Source: Xiphydria camelus
Taxonomy: Eukaryota; Arthropoda; Insecta; Hymenoptera; Xiphydriidae
Reading direction: 5' to 3'
Length of the DNA: 64,000 bases
Assembly: GCA_963678675.1 (NCBI GenBank)
Contig: OY783197.1
Location: 7,040,599 to 7,104,598, forward strand
The notes beneath the pieces were generated by a model, which was given only the letters and a program-made list of their open reading frames with translations, was not told the DNA's origin and did not search any database. The position numbers and the translations under genes are program-made. Shown here one piece after another: positions 55,690-64,000 of the stretch. The stretch's first letter is position 1, and each line of letters starts with the position of its first letter.

Positions 55690-57425
55690 GATGAAAAGTA
55701 TTTTTTATCAAACATAATACGTCAATGAATATATCGCGAATGGGTAGGCTAATAAAATATGCTCAAGACTACCCTTAAAACTGCATAAACAGGTGAGCTG
55801 ATATGAGCAATTTGCACCGATCTGCTTACCAATTAAACTATATATGAAAATAAAGATAATTTTACTGCAAACACGATGGTATAACCCTACCTGCAAAAAA
55901 TCGGCCATGAATCACGGTTGTAAGAGGCTTTGAAATTTATCGGAGCTAGCCAAGATGCGCGTACTACAGGCAAATTTGCTATAGGACGCAACGTAGGAAG
56001 TGGGCGCGACGCGACGGTTAGATGAGAGAGAGTGCGTACATGCTACTTCCTCGTACGATTGACAAAGATAACACTACTAAAATGTCGAGAAAAAGCGACT
56101 ACGAGCGACTCGCTGTTTACATCCCTCAGTTTGCGGAAAAATGCGTGCTCCATTATAAATGTAATGTAGTGTTATCTTTTTCAATCGTTATTTTTTTCAA
56201 TCAATTACTGTTGGATCCCTGGTAAAATTATTTTCGTTCAAGATTCAACTAACTTTGCATTTTTATTTTTGCCTGTCTGGAAGGGACAATTTATTACTTT
56301 ATGGCTCTTTCTCGAAAGTTCAGAAAAAGGGGAAAAACGTTCTTACCGGGTTTTCGAGTGAAAGTTTTTTCCGAACATGTGATAAACAGACAGTCGAGGC
56401 GATGGCTCATGGGGTGGGTTTGTAACGCATTAAAAATATCTGAAGGTAAAGACGAAATTCTGGACTTTTCCTCTAAGTGAGATTTCATAAGTTGAAATGA
56501 TAAATTGTTAAGAGAAATTCTTCTTGGAGTCTTTGCGTTGTTTAGGTTACTGTTATATAAAATCTGGGCACTCTCTCTTATTCCAGCAACATACAAGTTT
56601 TTGGAAGGCTATAATATTGTATTTGTTGTAATATTGTTATAATATTTGTAAAGATTGTTATTGTATTCATTGTTTTATAATAAAGTTTTTTTACACCACC
56701 AATTTGTTAATGATTTTTTATCACTCTCTAAAAAATGTAATTTTTCTGTTAGTTTGCTGTGGTATTTTTATAGAATAGATAAAATTTATCAAATAATTAT
56801 CACTAATATATTATTATTCTGATAGAAATATAAATATTATTACATATTTAATAATATAATATATTTCATATATTTAATTGAAAATATATTTTGAAAAATC
56901 TTTCTCACATTTTAATATTTTATATTTAATTTAAAGTAATTAAAAGTTTACTGCCAGTACCTACTCCATCGTAGTCGCTTTTTCTCGGCATTTTAGTAGT
57001 GTTATCTTTGTCAATCGTATGAGGAAACAGCATGTACGCACTCTCTTTCATCTAACCGTCGCGTCGCGCCCACTTCCTACCTTGCGCCCTATAGCAAATT
57101 TCCCTGTAGTACGCGCATCTTGGCTAGCTCCGATAAATTTCAAAGCCTCTTACAACCGTGATTCATGACCGATTTTTTGCAGGTAGGGTTATACCATCGT
57201 GTTTGCAATAAAATTATCTTTATTTTCATATATAGTTTAATTGGTAAGCAGATCGGTGCAAATTGCTCATATCAGCTCACCTGTTTATATAGTTTTAAGG
57301 GTAGTCTTGAGCATATTTTATTAGCCTACCCATTCGCGATATATTCATTGACGTATTATGTTTGACAAAAAATACTTTTCATCCGGTAAGCAGATCGATA
57401 AAGAACGTCTCTAGTTCGGATCTTA
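55690..57425. repeat. 1.7-kb foldback, about 470-bp arms
   Basis: The arms 55690-56160 and 56950-57425 mirror each other (GATCTGCTTACCGGATGAAAAG; CTAACCGTCGCGTCGCGCCC; TTACAACCGTGATTCATG). The same 66-residue frame appears in both arms only because the arms match. The loop 56160-56950 is AT-rich. Confidence 0.85.
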
Positions 57426-57445
57426 GACTATTATGATCGCGATGC

Positions 57446-57925
57446 TATTGGGTTGGAAAATAAATTCGTAGCGTTTTCTTTTATTTTCTTTCATTTTACA
57501 ACGATTTGTTTGCTGTTCCGCAAAGTGTTTATATTCATTCGAAATAGCTCTTTATGCTCTACAAAACTGTTATAATTGTTTATTCGAAAAACAATTTTTG
57601 ATTATTTTTTAGGCCTCGAAATGGAATATCCAGGAGGAAAAAATCAGAGTTTTCGACATCTTTTTTATCAAAGACTCGCCTATAACACCTTCTCCGTATA
57701 CGGCAGTTTTTTGGCCTCGATGAAAAGCGAAGAAAAGCAGATGTCGAAACTGCTGATTTTTGCCCCCTGGATATTCCATTTCTAAGCCAGAAAAATAATA
57801 AAAAATTTAATTATTCGAAATAACAATTGTAACAGTTTTGTAGAGCAGAAAGAGCTCTTTCGAGTACATATAAACATATTGCCAAACAACAAAATAAATC
57901 GTTGTAAAATAAAAGAAAACGTAAT
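57446..57925. repeat. Foldback with mariner-like tip
   Basis: It starts TATTGGGTTGGAAAATAAAT, a tip style common in mariner elements, and folds on itself around GAATATCCAGGAGG / CCCCCTGGATATTC near 57690. The right tip is less conserved. No transposase domain survives. Confidence 0.6.
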
Positions 57926-57994
57926 TGTGCGACGGAACAGTCTCGGCGACGCGAGTATCGGCCACTTGAGCATGCCGGTCGCGGGAGTATAATA

Positions 57995-58566
57995 TACAGG
58001 GTGTTCGGAAAAAACACCGACACAGAAATAGGGGTGATAGGTTACGTCATTATAAGTATTTTGATATAAGGGACCTATACCCGCAAGCGCCCCCTTCTGG
58101 AGATATCAACTTTTCAAGTTTATAACGACCGAGGTTGATCAAAGTAGAATAATATTTTTAGAAACGTATCAAGATGGTAACGAATATTTAATTTTACGAG
58201 ATACAAAAACAATGTACTACAGCAAATGCTCAAAATGACGGCCACCCATGTCCATGCAACATCGGAAACGATTCTGGATAGATGTGCCACTGCGCAAACT
58301 GCTTGCGGAAAGGATAACCGCTTGGCTCAAGTCCTTGTACTTTTCGAAGATGATGCGGATACAAGGAGTTTTCATTTGTTTTTCAATTGTACAGGTAGAT
58401 AAAAAACTCAATATTATTCTACTTTGATCAACCTCGGTCGTTATAAACTTGAAAAGTTGATATCTCCAGAAGGGGGCGCTTGCGGGTATAGGTCCCTTAT
58501 ATCAAAATACTTATAATGACGTAACCTATCACCCCTATTTCTGTGTCCGTGTTTTCTCCGAACACC

Positions 58567-58571
<5 letters not shown>
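57995..58571. mobile_element. TACAGGGTGTTCGG foldback MITE
   Basis: TACAGGGTGTTCGG on the left and CCGAACACCCTGTA on the right. The arms of about 160 bp contain ACCTATACCCGCAAGCGCCC and CGACCGAGGTTGATC. A (TA)n run of about 45 bp follows at once (58570-58616). TA target and CAGGGTG tip fit mariner-type MITEs. Confidence 0.8.

Positions 58572-58616
<45 letters not shown>
58570..58616. repeat. (TA)n microsatellite
   Basis: An uninterrupted TA run starting at the MITE's TA target. Confidence 0.95.
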
Positions 58617-58619
<3 letters not shown>

Positions 58620-58920
58620 GCATCTCTCTCTCACCGACGAAAGTCGCGTCGCATAGTGGTTCAGAACGCCGATTTAGCTTATCGAAATTCGTTATCGAAA
58701 AACTAAGGAACTTCTTGGTCAGTGAAGTCTCATTACGTTTATAGTAGGGTTATTTATCTATAAATTTAATGTTAATTCATAAAAAAAATTAAAATTTATT
58801 TATAAAAAAATTATTTATAGAATCATAAAAATTTTTATGAAATAATTTGAATGTTAAAGTAATATTTGAATGGAATAAAAGAAATAAATTTTGTTCATTT
58901 ATAAATTTACGCATTAGTAA

Positions 58921-59228
58921 ATGAGTAAGCGCCTCCTGAAGTTTGCTGTTTGTAGACTGCGGGCTCATGACGCAAAATTGTACTATTCTCATCATCCGGT
59001 AAGGTGTTTCTGTTGCAAATTTGTACAAAATGGATCGTATGACCCCAAGGTATGTAGATTTGTTGCAATAGTTACTTACATTAATAGTTTAGACTTGTTG
59101 CTGTGTGTGTTTTTCTATGTAAATAAGTTTGACATGAGATATATATTATTCGGCAGGTAACGTCAGGAGCTGTTTTGGCTTGCATGTGCTTCTACTACTC
59201 TTACTGTAATAGGTGCAACATAAACTAA
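58921..59228 (+). CDS. Small Cys-rich ORF, two exons, left arm (unidentified)
   Basis: 43 codons from ATG 58921 read MSKRLLKFAVCRLRAHDAKL to NGSYDPK at 59049, followed by GTATGT. With an acceptor CGGCAG at 59156, the frame resumes in phase as VTSGAVLACMCFYYSYCNRC and stops at 59226-59228. Seven or more cysteines, no known motif. The start is only the first in-frame Met, so this may be the end of a longer transposon protein. Confidence 0.4.
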
Positions 59229-59271
59229 AACCTGCTTTAACCTGCTTTTTTTATTTTTTATTTCCAGTGGT

Positions 59272-59690
59272 TACGTCGCACGATAGACTGTCTTTCGCAC
59301 ATTGGTCTTACCGCTCAATCTCATCGCGATCGAATATATAATTTATAATTACTATTAATATTAATAATATATAATAATAGTTTCGCCGAAATATATCGCT
59401 TCGCCGATGGCGAGATTAACTTTAAATTAGCGAGGTACTTCGATCGCCATGAGATTGAGCGGTAAGACCGATGTGCGAAAGACAGTCTATCGTGCGACGT
59501 AATCGAAGTACCTCGCTAATTTAAAGTTAATCTCGCCATCGGCGAAGCGATATGTTTCGGCGAAACTATTATTATATATTATTAATATTAATAGTAATTA
59601 TAAATTATATATTCGATCGTGATGAGATTGAGCGGTAAGACCAATGTGCGGAAGACAGTCTATCGTGCGACGTAACCACTGGAAATTAAA
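59272..59690. repeat. Palindrome with nested direct repeats
   Basis: GTGGTTACGTCGCACGATAG...CTATCGTGCGACGTAACCAC at the ends. Inside, GAGATTGAGCGGTAAGACC occurs three times in two orientations and ATCGCTTCGCCGATGGCGAG twice in opposite orientations around a centre near 59480. Confidence 0.85.
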
Positions 59691-59718
59691 AATAAAAAAA
59701 AGCAGGTTAAAGCAGGTT

Positions 59719-60024
59719 TTAGTTTATGTTGCACCTATTACAGTAAGAGTAGTAGAAGCACATGCAAGCCAAAACAACTCCTGCCGTTACCTGCCGAATA
59801 ATATATCTCATATCAAACTTATTTACATAGAAAAACACACACAGCAACAAGTCTAAACTATTAATGTAAGCAACTATTGCAACAAATCTACATACCTTGG
59901 GGTCATACGATCCATTTTGTACAAATTTGCAACAGAAACACCTTACCGGATGATGAGAATAGTACAATTTTGCGTCATGAGCCCGCAGTCTACAAACAGC
60001 AAACTTCAGGAGGCGCTTACTCAT
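59719..60024 (-). CDS. Mirror copy of the small Cys-rich ORF, right arm
   Basis: 101 codons open from 60024 to 59719. It has the same beginning and end as the left-arm frame, but here the intron-like segment stays in frame, so one continuous frame reads VCRFVAIVAYINSLDLLLCV between the two conserved parts, which is hydrophobic. Differences between the arms (VTSGAVLA versus VTAGVVLA) are mild. Function unknown. Confidence 0.4.
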   Translation of the reverse strand: MSKRLLKFAVCRLRAHDAKLYYSHHPVRCFCCKFVQNGSYDPKVCRFVAIVAYINSLDLLLCVFFYVNKFDMRYIIRQVTAGVVLACMCFYYSYCNRCNIN

Positions 60025-60532
60025 TTACTAATGCGTAAATTTATAAATGAATAACATTTATTTCTTTTATTTCATTCAAATATTACTTTAACATTCAAAT
60101 TATTTCATAAAATTTTTTATGATTCTATAAATAATTTTTTTTTATAAATAAATTTTAATTTTTTTTATGAATTAACATTAAATTTATAAATAAGTAACCC
60201 TACTATAAACGTAATAAGACTTCACTGACGAAGAAGTTCCTTAGTTTTTCGATAACGAATTTCGATAAGCTGAATTGGCGTTCTGAACTACTACCCGAAA
60301 AATGTTACGCAGTTAGGCGCGCGGGCTACAGTTGTAGCCCAGACGACTTTGAGCAAAAAAACAAACAACAACCACTCACCTCAAGTGTGTGGAGACACAC
60401 TGATCGGGTAGACTGATGCAATTTTAACAGATATTGAGAAGGGCGCTAGGGTCTGATTATTTTTCTGAGATTTATTACTATTCGAAGAAGCGTGGGCTAT
60501 AATTGTAGCCTGCGTGCCTAACGTAGGGTTAA

Positions 60533-60977
60533 CTATGAACGCGATTTGCTCTTGGACAGGTACAAATCCTGCTCAAAGAAATGTTATCGAAGGCGAAAGA
60601 GTTTTACGCGCCGGCCATATTTTAACCCTTTATGGTCCAGTGGTGATCGCTTGGAACCACATATTCATCATTTGTTTCCACTGTACTAGTAAGCGCTGGT
60701 TGGAACTACATGTGGAGGAGGGTTCCCCTCCAAAAAAAAAAATTTGGCTACAAAGGGTTAAAATGTGGTGTTGCTCAGGAGAGACTGTGCTCTGTCAACG
60801 GTGTTCCATTCATAAGTACGTGTATTAAAACGTCTGATATCAGCGGGAATGTACACAACATTGTAGGTGAAATTAAAGATGGTACATACTATCAAAAAAC
60901 TGTTGTGTATTCCTGTATAGCGGGCCAAGGAGAAAAATGCAACCACATTGTAGCAACACTCCTTCATTTACACAGGT
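60533..60977 (+). pseudogene. SWIM-type zinc-finger protein fragment of a YqaJ-linked transposon gene
   Basis: The frame starts near MNAICSWTG, then RNVIEGERVLRAGHIL, where the MITE 60622-60761 interrupts. It resumes LKCGVAQERLCSVNGVPF, then VHNIVGEIKDGTYYQKTVVY and SCIAGQGEKCNHIVATLLHL, a CxC-like...CxH SWIM motif, and a splice-like GTGAGA at 60976. Removal of the MITE restores one frame. In insects this SWIM unit commonly precedes a YqaJ-like nuclease domain (as in ISL2EU-type elements, from memory). That nuclease is not seen here. Confidence 0.65.
60622..60761. mobile_element. TTAA-flanked piggyBac-like MITE (CCCTTT...AAAGGG)
   Basis: TTAA|CCCTTTATGG at the left and CAAAGGG|TTAA at the right. 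The piece between is 132 bp. One TTAA copy is needed to restore the surrounding frame (CAT ATT TTA AAA TGT), which confirms the 4-bp duplication. Confidence 0.88.
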
Positions 60978-61209
60978 GAGATTCTAACATTAAAAACGTC
61001 ACCCTTATGTGTATTTATGTTAACCCATTCGCATCAAAGCCGGATCGAAATCAGTCGTACGGGTCGATCGGATCCGTCGAGAAATTCGCGAGCCCCGCGT
61101 AATTACACGAGGTGTAACGGCTGTGAGGGTTGCGATGGAAAGGAAAAATGTCAACGTAACATAGTTTCGCTATCGCTAATCCAATGCCAGTCACTCACTA
61201 ACCCACTAA
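60978..61209. other. No recognised gene
   Basis: It includes a TTAACCCATTCGC start like that of the 47484 MITE, but no matching right end was seen. Confidence 0.35.
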
Positions 61210-61335
61210 GGGCCGGTTTTACCAACACGGTATAAACGCGGTATAGCGCTATACTGAGAATAACCAGCAATAAGCCTTATGGTTATTCTCAGTATAGCGC
61301 TATACCGCATTTATACCTGTTGGTAAAACCGGCCC
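61210..61335. mobile_element. 126-bp PIF/Harbinger-type MITE, TAA duplication
   Basis: Same tips and same length as 35685-35810, but inserted in the opposite orientation as shown by the loop sequence. TAA flanks both sides (61207-61209, 61336-61338). Confidence 0.88.
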
Positions 61336-61969
61336 TAAACAGTATACTAGGAATAGTTCTACTTCTCGCCACCAGACGGTGGGCGTATCGAGACATATCA
61401 GATCCCAATTAAGAGACACGGTAGTGTCGCGCGGTATGTTCATTCAAGTTAGTTCGTTAGAAACGATGACAGCGCTGATGTCGCGAGCACCCGTGTCTCT
61501 TTACACCACAAATATCTGCCCCCTCCACCCTCAATTCTTACATCGAATTTTCTCAATAAATATATGGTGTAACGTTGCACTTCGTGCACGTTACAATTTG
61601 GCCGATTCCCTAACGTCGCTTCGCTGGTCCCGCCGTCCCCAGGAGAGCATTTAGAATAAGAATATTTTAGCGCGTTAGAAACTTTGGTAATAGTAGGGAC
61701 GACATAGCGGAATACCGTAGCGAGATCAGTAATTCGACCTAAAAGACGCTGGAGCGCTGGAGGACCAAGGGGCTGCAACGAGCGCCAAATGCCGTGCGGC
61801 GAAATGCACACGACTTCCCTGCCAGGCGCAGGACTGGGACTTGCAACCGAGCAGCGTACCCGGCGAGGAACGTACCCTGTTTAGACAGGCACCCCGCTTC
61901 TTCGGCACGGATGGACCGCTTGGAGGCTAGGCTTCACCTCGAGATTCTCCGCGTGATCCCACAGGGGAG
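61336..61969. other. GC-richer DNA, no recognised gene
   Basis: Mixed frames on both strands, none with family motifs. It may be internal or flanking sequence of the LTR element that follows. Confidence 0.3.
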
Positions 61970-63401
61970 TGTTCCGGAGGAATCTCCAGAAGCTAGCCTC
62001 GTATCGGGATCCTCCGCGTGATTCCGCAGGGGAATGTTCCGGAGGGATTCATAAGCCGTCATCCGTGAGTGGACAGTTCTGGAGCCACGATTGAATCCAG
62101 CGAGCTGCGCGCGCATTCGCGCCAACCAGGAAGGAACTAGTTTCCTTCGATTGACGATCGACGGAGCGGGCGCGCAGCGGAAACCAGAGCGTCGCGCATG
62201 CAAATCGATGAGGGACATCGATCACCAATTAAAATCGCGGAAAGGGTCTACTAGGAGTGGGGACAGGCCCTCGCCGCCTAGCGAGCCGCAGCGATCACTG
62301 GACTCTTCCTATCTCGTGCGGACCAGCGAAGCGACCCCACGTGCCCCATCGCTACAGCAGCAGCAGATCCTCCGTTCCGATAAGCCGGCTCCTTTGTTCG
62401 CGACACGTGGCCGATACTGTGTGTAGTAGAGATTTAGATTTCCCTTGCCCTCGACGGGCCTATCGTTTCGTTCCGTGAGTGCGGGTGACGGACCCGTGGC
62501 GTTCTTAGAGTTTTCTTTTCGTAGTATCTTGTGTCGCGCGTTAATAGCAATCACATTTATCGTTTAGCGATTTAGTTCGCGGTTGTAGTATCTGGGGATG
62601 CTCGGGAAATTCGGTAGCACGAGGCGACCGAATTCCCTGAGACGAGTTTAGCCCGCGTTATCGTCGGCAGGATAGTGCGCGTCGGTAGTGCGGTAATACC
62701 GTTTTCGTTTCGTTCCGTGCGCTATCGAGCGCGTTATCGATTAATAGAAAAGAGTGCCCTTAGTGCGGCAATATAGCATAAAATAGCTCGTGCGCTCGAC
62801 TCTCTGTTCTCCGCTCAGGGCGGTTGATTCTCTCTCGCGAATTTCTCCGGCTAACGTTCCTATTCCCTCGCGAATTTTTCGCGGCTATCGTTCCTATCTC
62901 TCCCACAAATTTCTCCGGCTAACGTTCCTATTCCCTAGCGAATTTCTCGCGGCTATCGTTCCTATCCCTTTCATGAATTTCTCCGGCTAACGTTCCTAAT
63001 CTCTCGCGAATTTTCGCGGCTATCGTTCCTCTCTCCTTCGCGAATTATTGTCGGTTATCCTGCTTGTTAGTTTCGCGTGTATTTTCAATACCGACCATTC
63101 GCCCTTCAGGACTCTCGTCGGCCGAGTCGTGTTGACGGCTCCGATAGTTTCGCGATAAGGACTGTTTTGAAGCCCGACCTTGCCGTAGCCGTTAGGCTCT
63201 TAGAATAGCCAGTAGTGTATAAGAAGATCTCCAATAAAGCTAAGTGTTATTTTCTTGTTATGAATCACCTCAAATTCGTTTCTTTGTCTTGAGACCCCGC
63301 CCCTCTCCCTTGCCGATACGGGGCTGAGCTATCGGAGTTCCGTTTCCGGTTCACGCGATCTGACTGTTATCGATTTCGACTTTCTTTGGTGTTTCGGAAC
63401 A
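61970..63401 (+). mobile_element. Probable LTR of a Gypsy-like retrotransposon
   Basis: The end is fixed by TTTCGGAACA at 63392-63401, followed two bases later by TGGCGCCCAAC, a tRNA-type primer-binding site. The start is TGTTCCGG at 61970 or 62035; these two lie in a 65-bp direct repeat (GCGTGATYCC-CAGGGGA-TGTTCCGGAGG). TGTTCCG/CGGAACA are inverted tips. AATAAA occurs at 63233. The second LTR and coding part are absent, so the copy is partial. Confidence 0.55.
62838..63050. repeat. Tandem array of alternating ~32-bp units inside LTR
   Basis: TCTCCGGCTAACGTTCCTAT and TCGCGGCTATCGTTCCTAT alternate at least six times, each preceded by a CGCGAATT-like spacer. Confidence 0.88.
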
Positions 63402-63403
63402 CC

Positions 63404-63414
63404 TGGCGCCCAAC
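63404..63414 (+). other. Primer-binding site
   Basis: TGGCGCCCAAC follows the LTR end by two bases. It resembles the Lys-tRNA-type site used by some Gypsy elements (from memory). Confidence 0.5.
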
Positions 63415-63879
63415 ATTTTATTATCTCAATACCTTGTCCGAGCGGGGCCAGTTAGAGAGCGTGCCGAAGTGTGCGACTACCCGGGTAGCGCCGAGTAGCG
63501 TCGTTACAATGGTTATAACCTAAACTATGCTTAGTTACGCGATATACATTGAGTATTCTCTATTGATAGAGACCAGAATAAATGAAGTCACGCCCCTTGC
63601 GCCTAAAAGTCGAGAATTCGATTTCTCGACCAATATATATATATATGTCAAAATGTCACCAAAATTCCTCCTATCTTCGGCGATAGTCGGCCATGATCGG
63701 AAATGTGTACACAGATGCGACAACACGCATACGCCATCAAATGTATGTAAGAAAATATATTCCTTGAATGTTTGGTTATGGTTTTCAAAGTTAATAAAAT
63801 ATTTCCATTCGCGAAACGATTTCCCTCGCGTTTATTTCGATCCTCGGACGCGCTTGTTAATAAAAAGTCAAAATTCAGT
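63415..63879. other. Remnant leader plus AT-rich DNA
   Basis: The first ~100 bp may be retrotransposon leader. The rest has no feature. Confidence 0.3.
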
Positions 63880-64000
63880 GTAATCGGAGTAATGAAGGAA
63901 GTAGACGTTTCAGTCCGAAAAACATCGGTCATCTCACAATCAGTAGTGGTGAATGTGACAGACGCTCCTTATAGTTTGATAATCGTTTGCCTTTTTTTCG
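63880..64000. mobile_element. Partial copy of the 16655 foldback family
   Basis: AGACGTTTCAGTCCGAAAAA, CATCGGTCATCTCA, GTGGTGAATGTGACAGACGC and AGTTTGATAATCGTTTG match 16785-16870. Cut by the window edge. Confidence 0.75.

Larger units (their letters stand above)
58625..60295. repeat. 1.7-kb foldback with a second palindrome at its centre
   Basis: The arms 58660-59270 and 59690-60290 mirror each other. The centre (59272-59690) is another inverted repeat with its own direct repeats. Both arms carry the same small reading frame. Confidence 0.85.
54592..60532. mobile_element. TTAA-bounded 5.9-kb block with TTAACCCTACGTTAGGC ends
   Basis: TTAACCCTACGTTAGGC at 54592 and GCCTAACGTAGGGTTAA to 60532 are exact inverted copies with TTAA, the piggyBac target, at both edges. 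Close inside both ends is a palindrome GGGCTACAATTGTAGCCC (54642; 60316 and 60493, slightly changed). The interior contains four other foldbacks/MITEs and no transposase. It may be one element stuffed with insertions, or the ends of two small copies. Confidence 0.55.

Noticed and set aside
55708..57365. 66-codon frame conserved in two places
   Set aside because: Conservation is explained by the foldback arms; no independent sign of protein selection.
1..64000. Bacterial-type systems (operons, toxin-antitoxin, phage, defence islands)
   Set aside because: The sequence is an insect genome with spliced genes and eukaryotic transposons; no ribosome-binding-site-led gene clusters are present.

Overview
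This window is eukaryotic and almost certainly comes from an insect. It is AT-rich, has GT-AG introns, carries no operons, and is packed with animal-type transposable elements. The one host gene I recognise with confidence is an NMDA-type ionotropic glutamate receptor subunit 2 (Nmdar2-like) on the minus strand. Five exons (44824-44686, 41004-40775, 17878-17731, 16572-16389, 15785-15676) join in frame into 270 codons. They cover the end of the amino-terminal region, the S1 half of the ligand-binding domain and the first membrane helix. The more N-terminal exons and the pore/S2/C-terminal exons were not found here. The species cannot be named from sequence alone; a hymenopteran is my guess.

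Region 1-15.6 kb: a dying APE-type LINE (minus strand, 1-1975), a tRNA-like SINE (about 2.87 kb), nested terminal-inverted-repeat (TIR) elements (3.46-6.73 kb), and a 2-kb TIR element (7.5-9.5 kb). That element encloses a PIF/Harbinger transposase fragment and two exons resembling the C-terminus of mitochondrial fission regulator (MTFR). A foldback carrying a short Helitron (10.5-11.7 kb) and two MITE-like elements follow.

Region 15.6-44.8 kb: the Nmdar2 gene. Its exons are under 3% of this span and its introns are filled with nested elements. The 22.9-kb intron (17879-40774) holds a broken DDE/SWIM-type transposase gene. That gene is interrupted by a CAATAT-rich MITE, a 3.35-kb element containing a Ty3/Gypsy gag-pro-RT fragment, and a TTAA-flanked MITE. 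The element's long inverted arms were themselves hit by a solo LTR and a Helitron, and the opposite arm preserves both empty sites. The same intron holds a 2.5-kb Helitron with a foldback nested in it, several palindromic MITEs, and an internally deleted Mutator-like derivative.

Region 44.8-64 kb: mostly transposons. A Mutator-like/DnaQ-exonuclease gene is split across 47.6-53.7 kb. There is an unidentified 273-codon reading frame with one stop (51.2-52.0 kb), a 5.9-kb TTAA-bounded block (54.6-60.5 kb) filled with foldbacks, a SWIM-type zinc-finger fragment cut by a piggyBac-like MITE (60.5-61.0 kb), and a probable LTR with primer-binding site (62.0-63.4 kb).

I found no CRISPR array, operon, bacterial defence system or intact viral genome. 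What stands out is the density of foldback elements and the nesting order that can be read from empty sites, plus host-gene exons enclosed between transposon ends.
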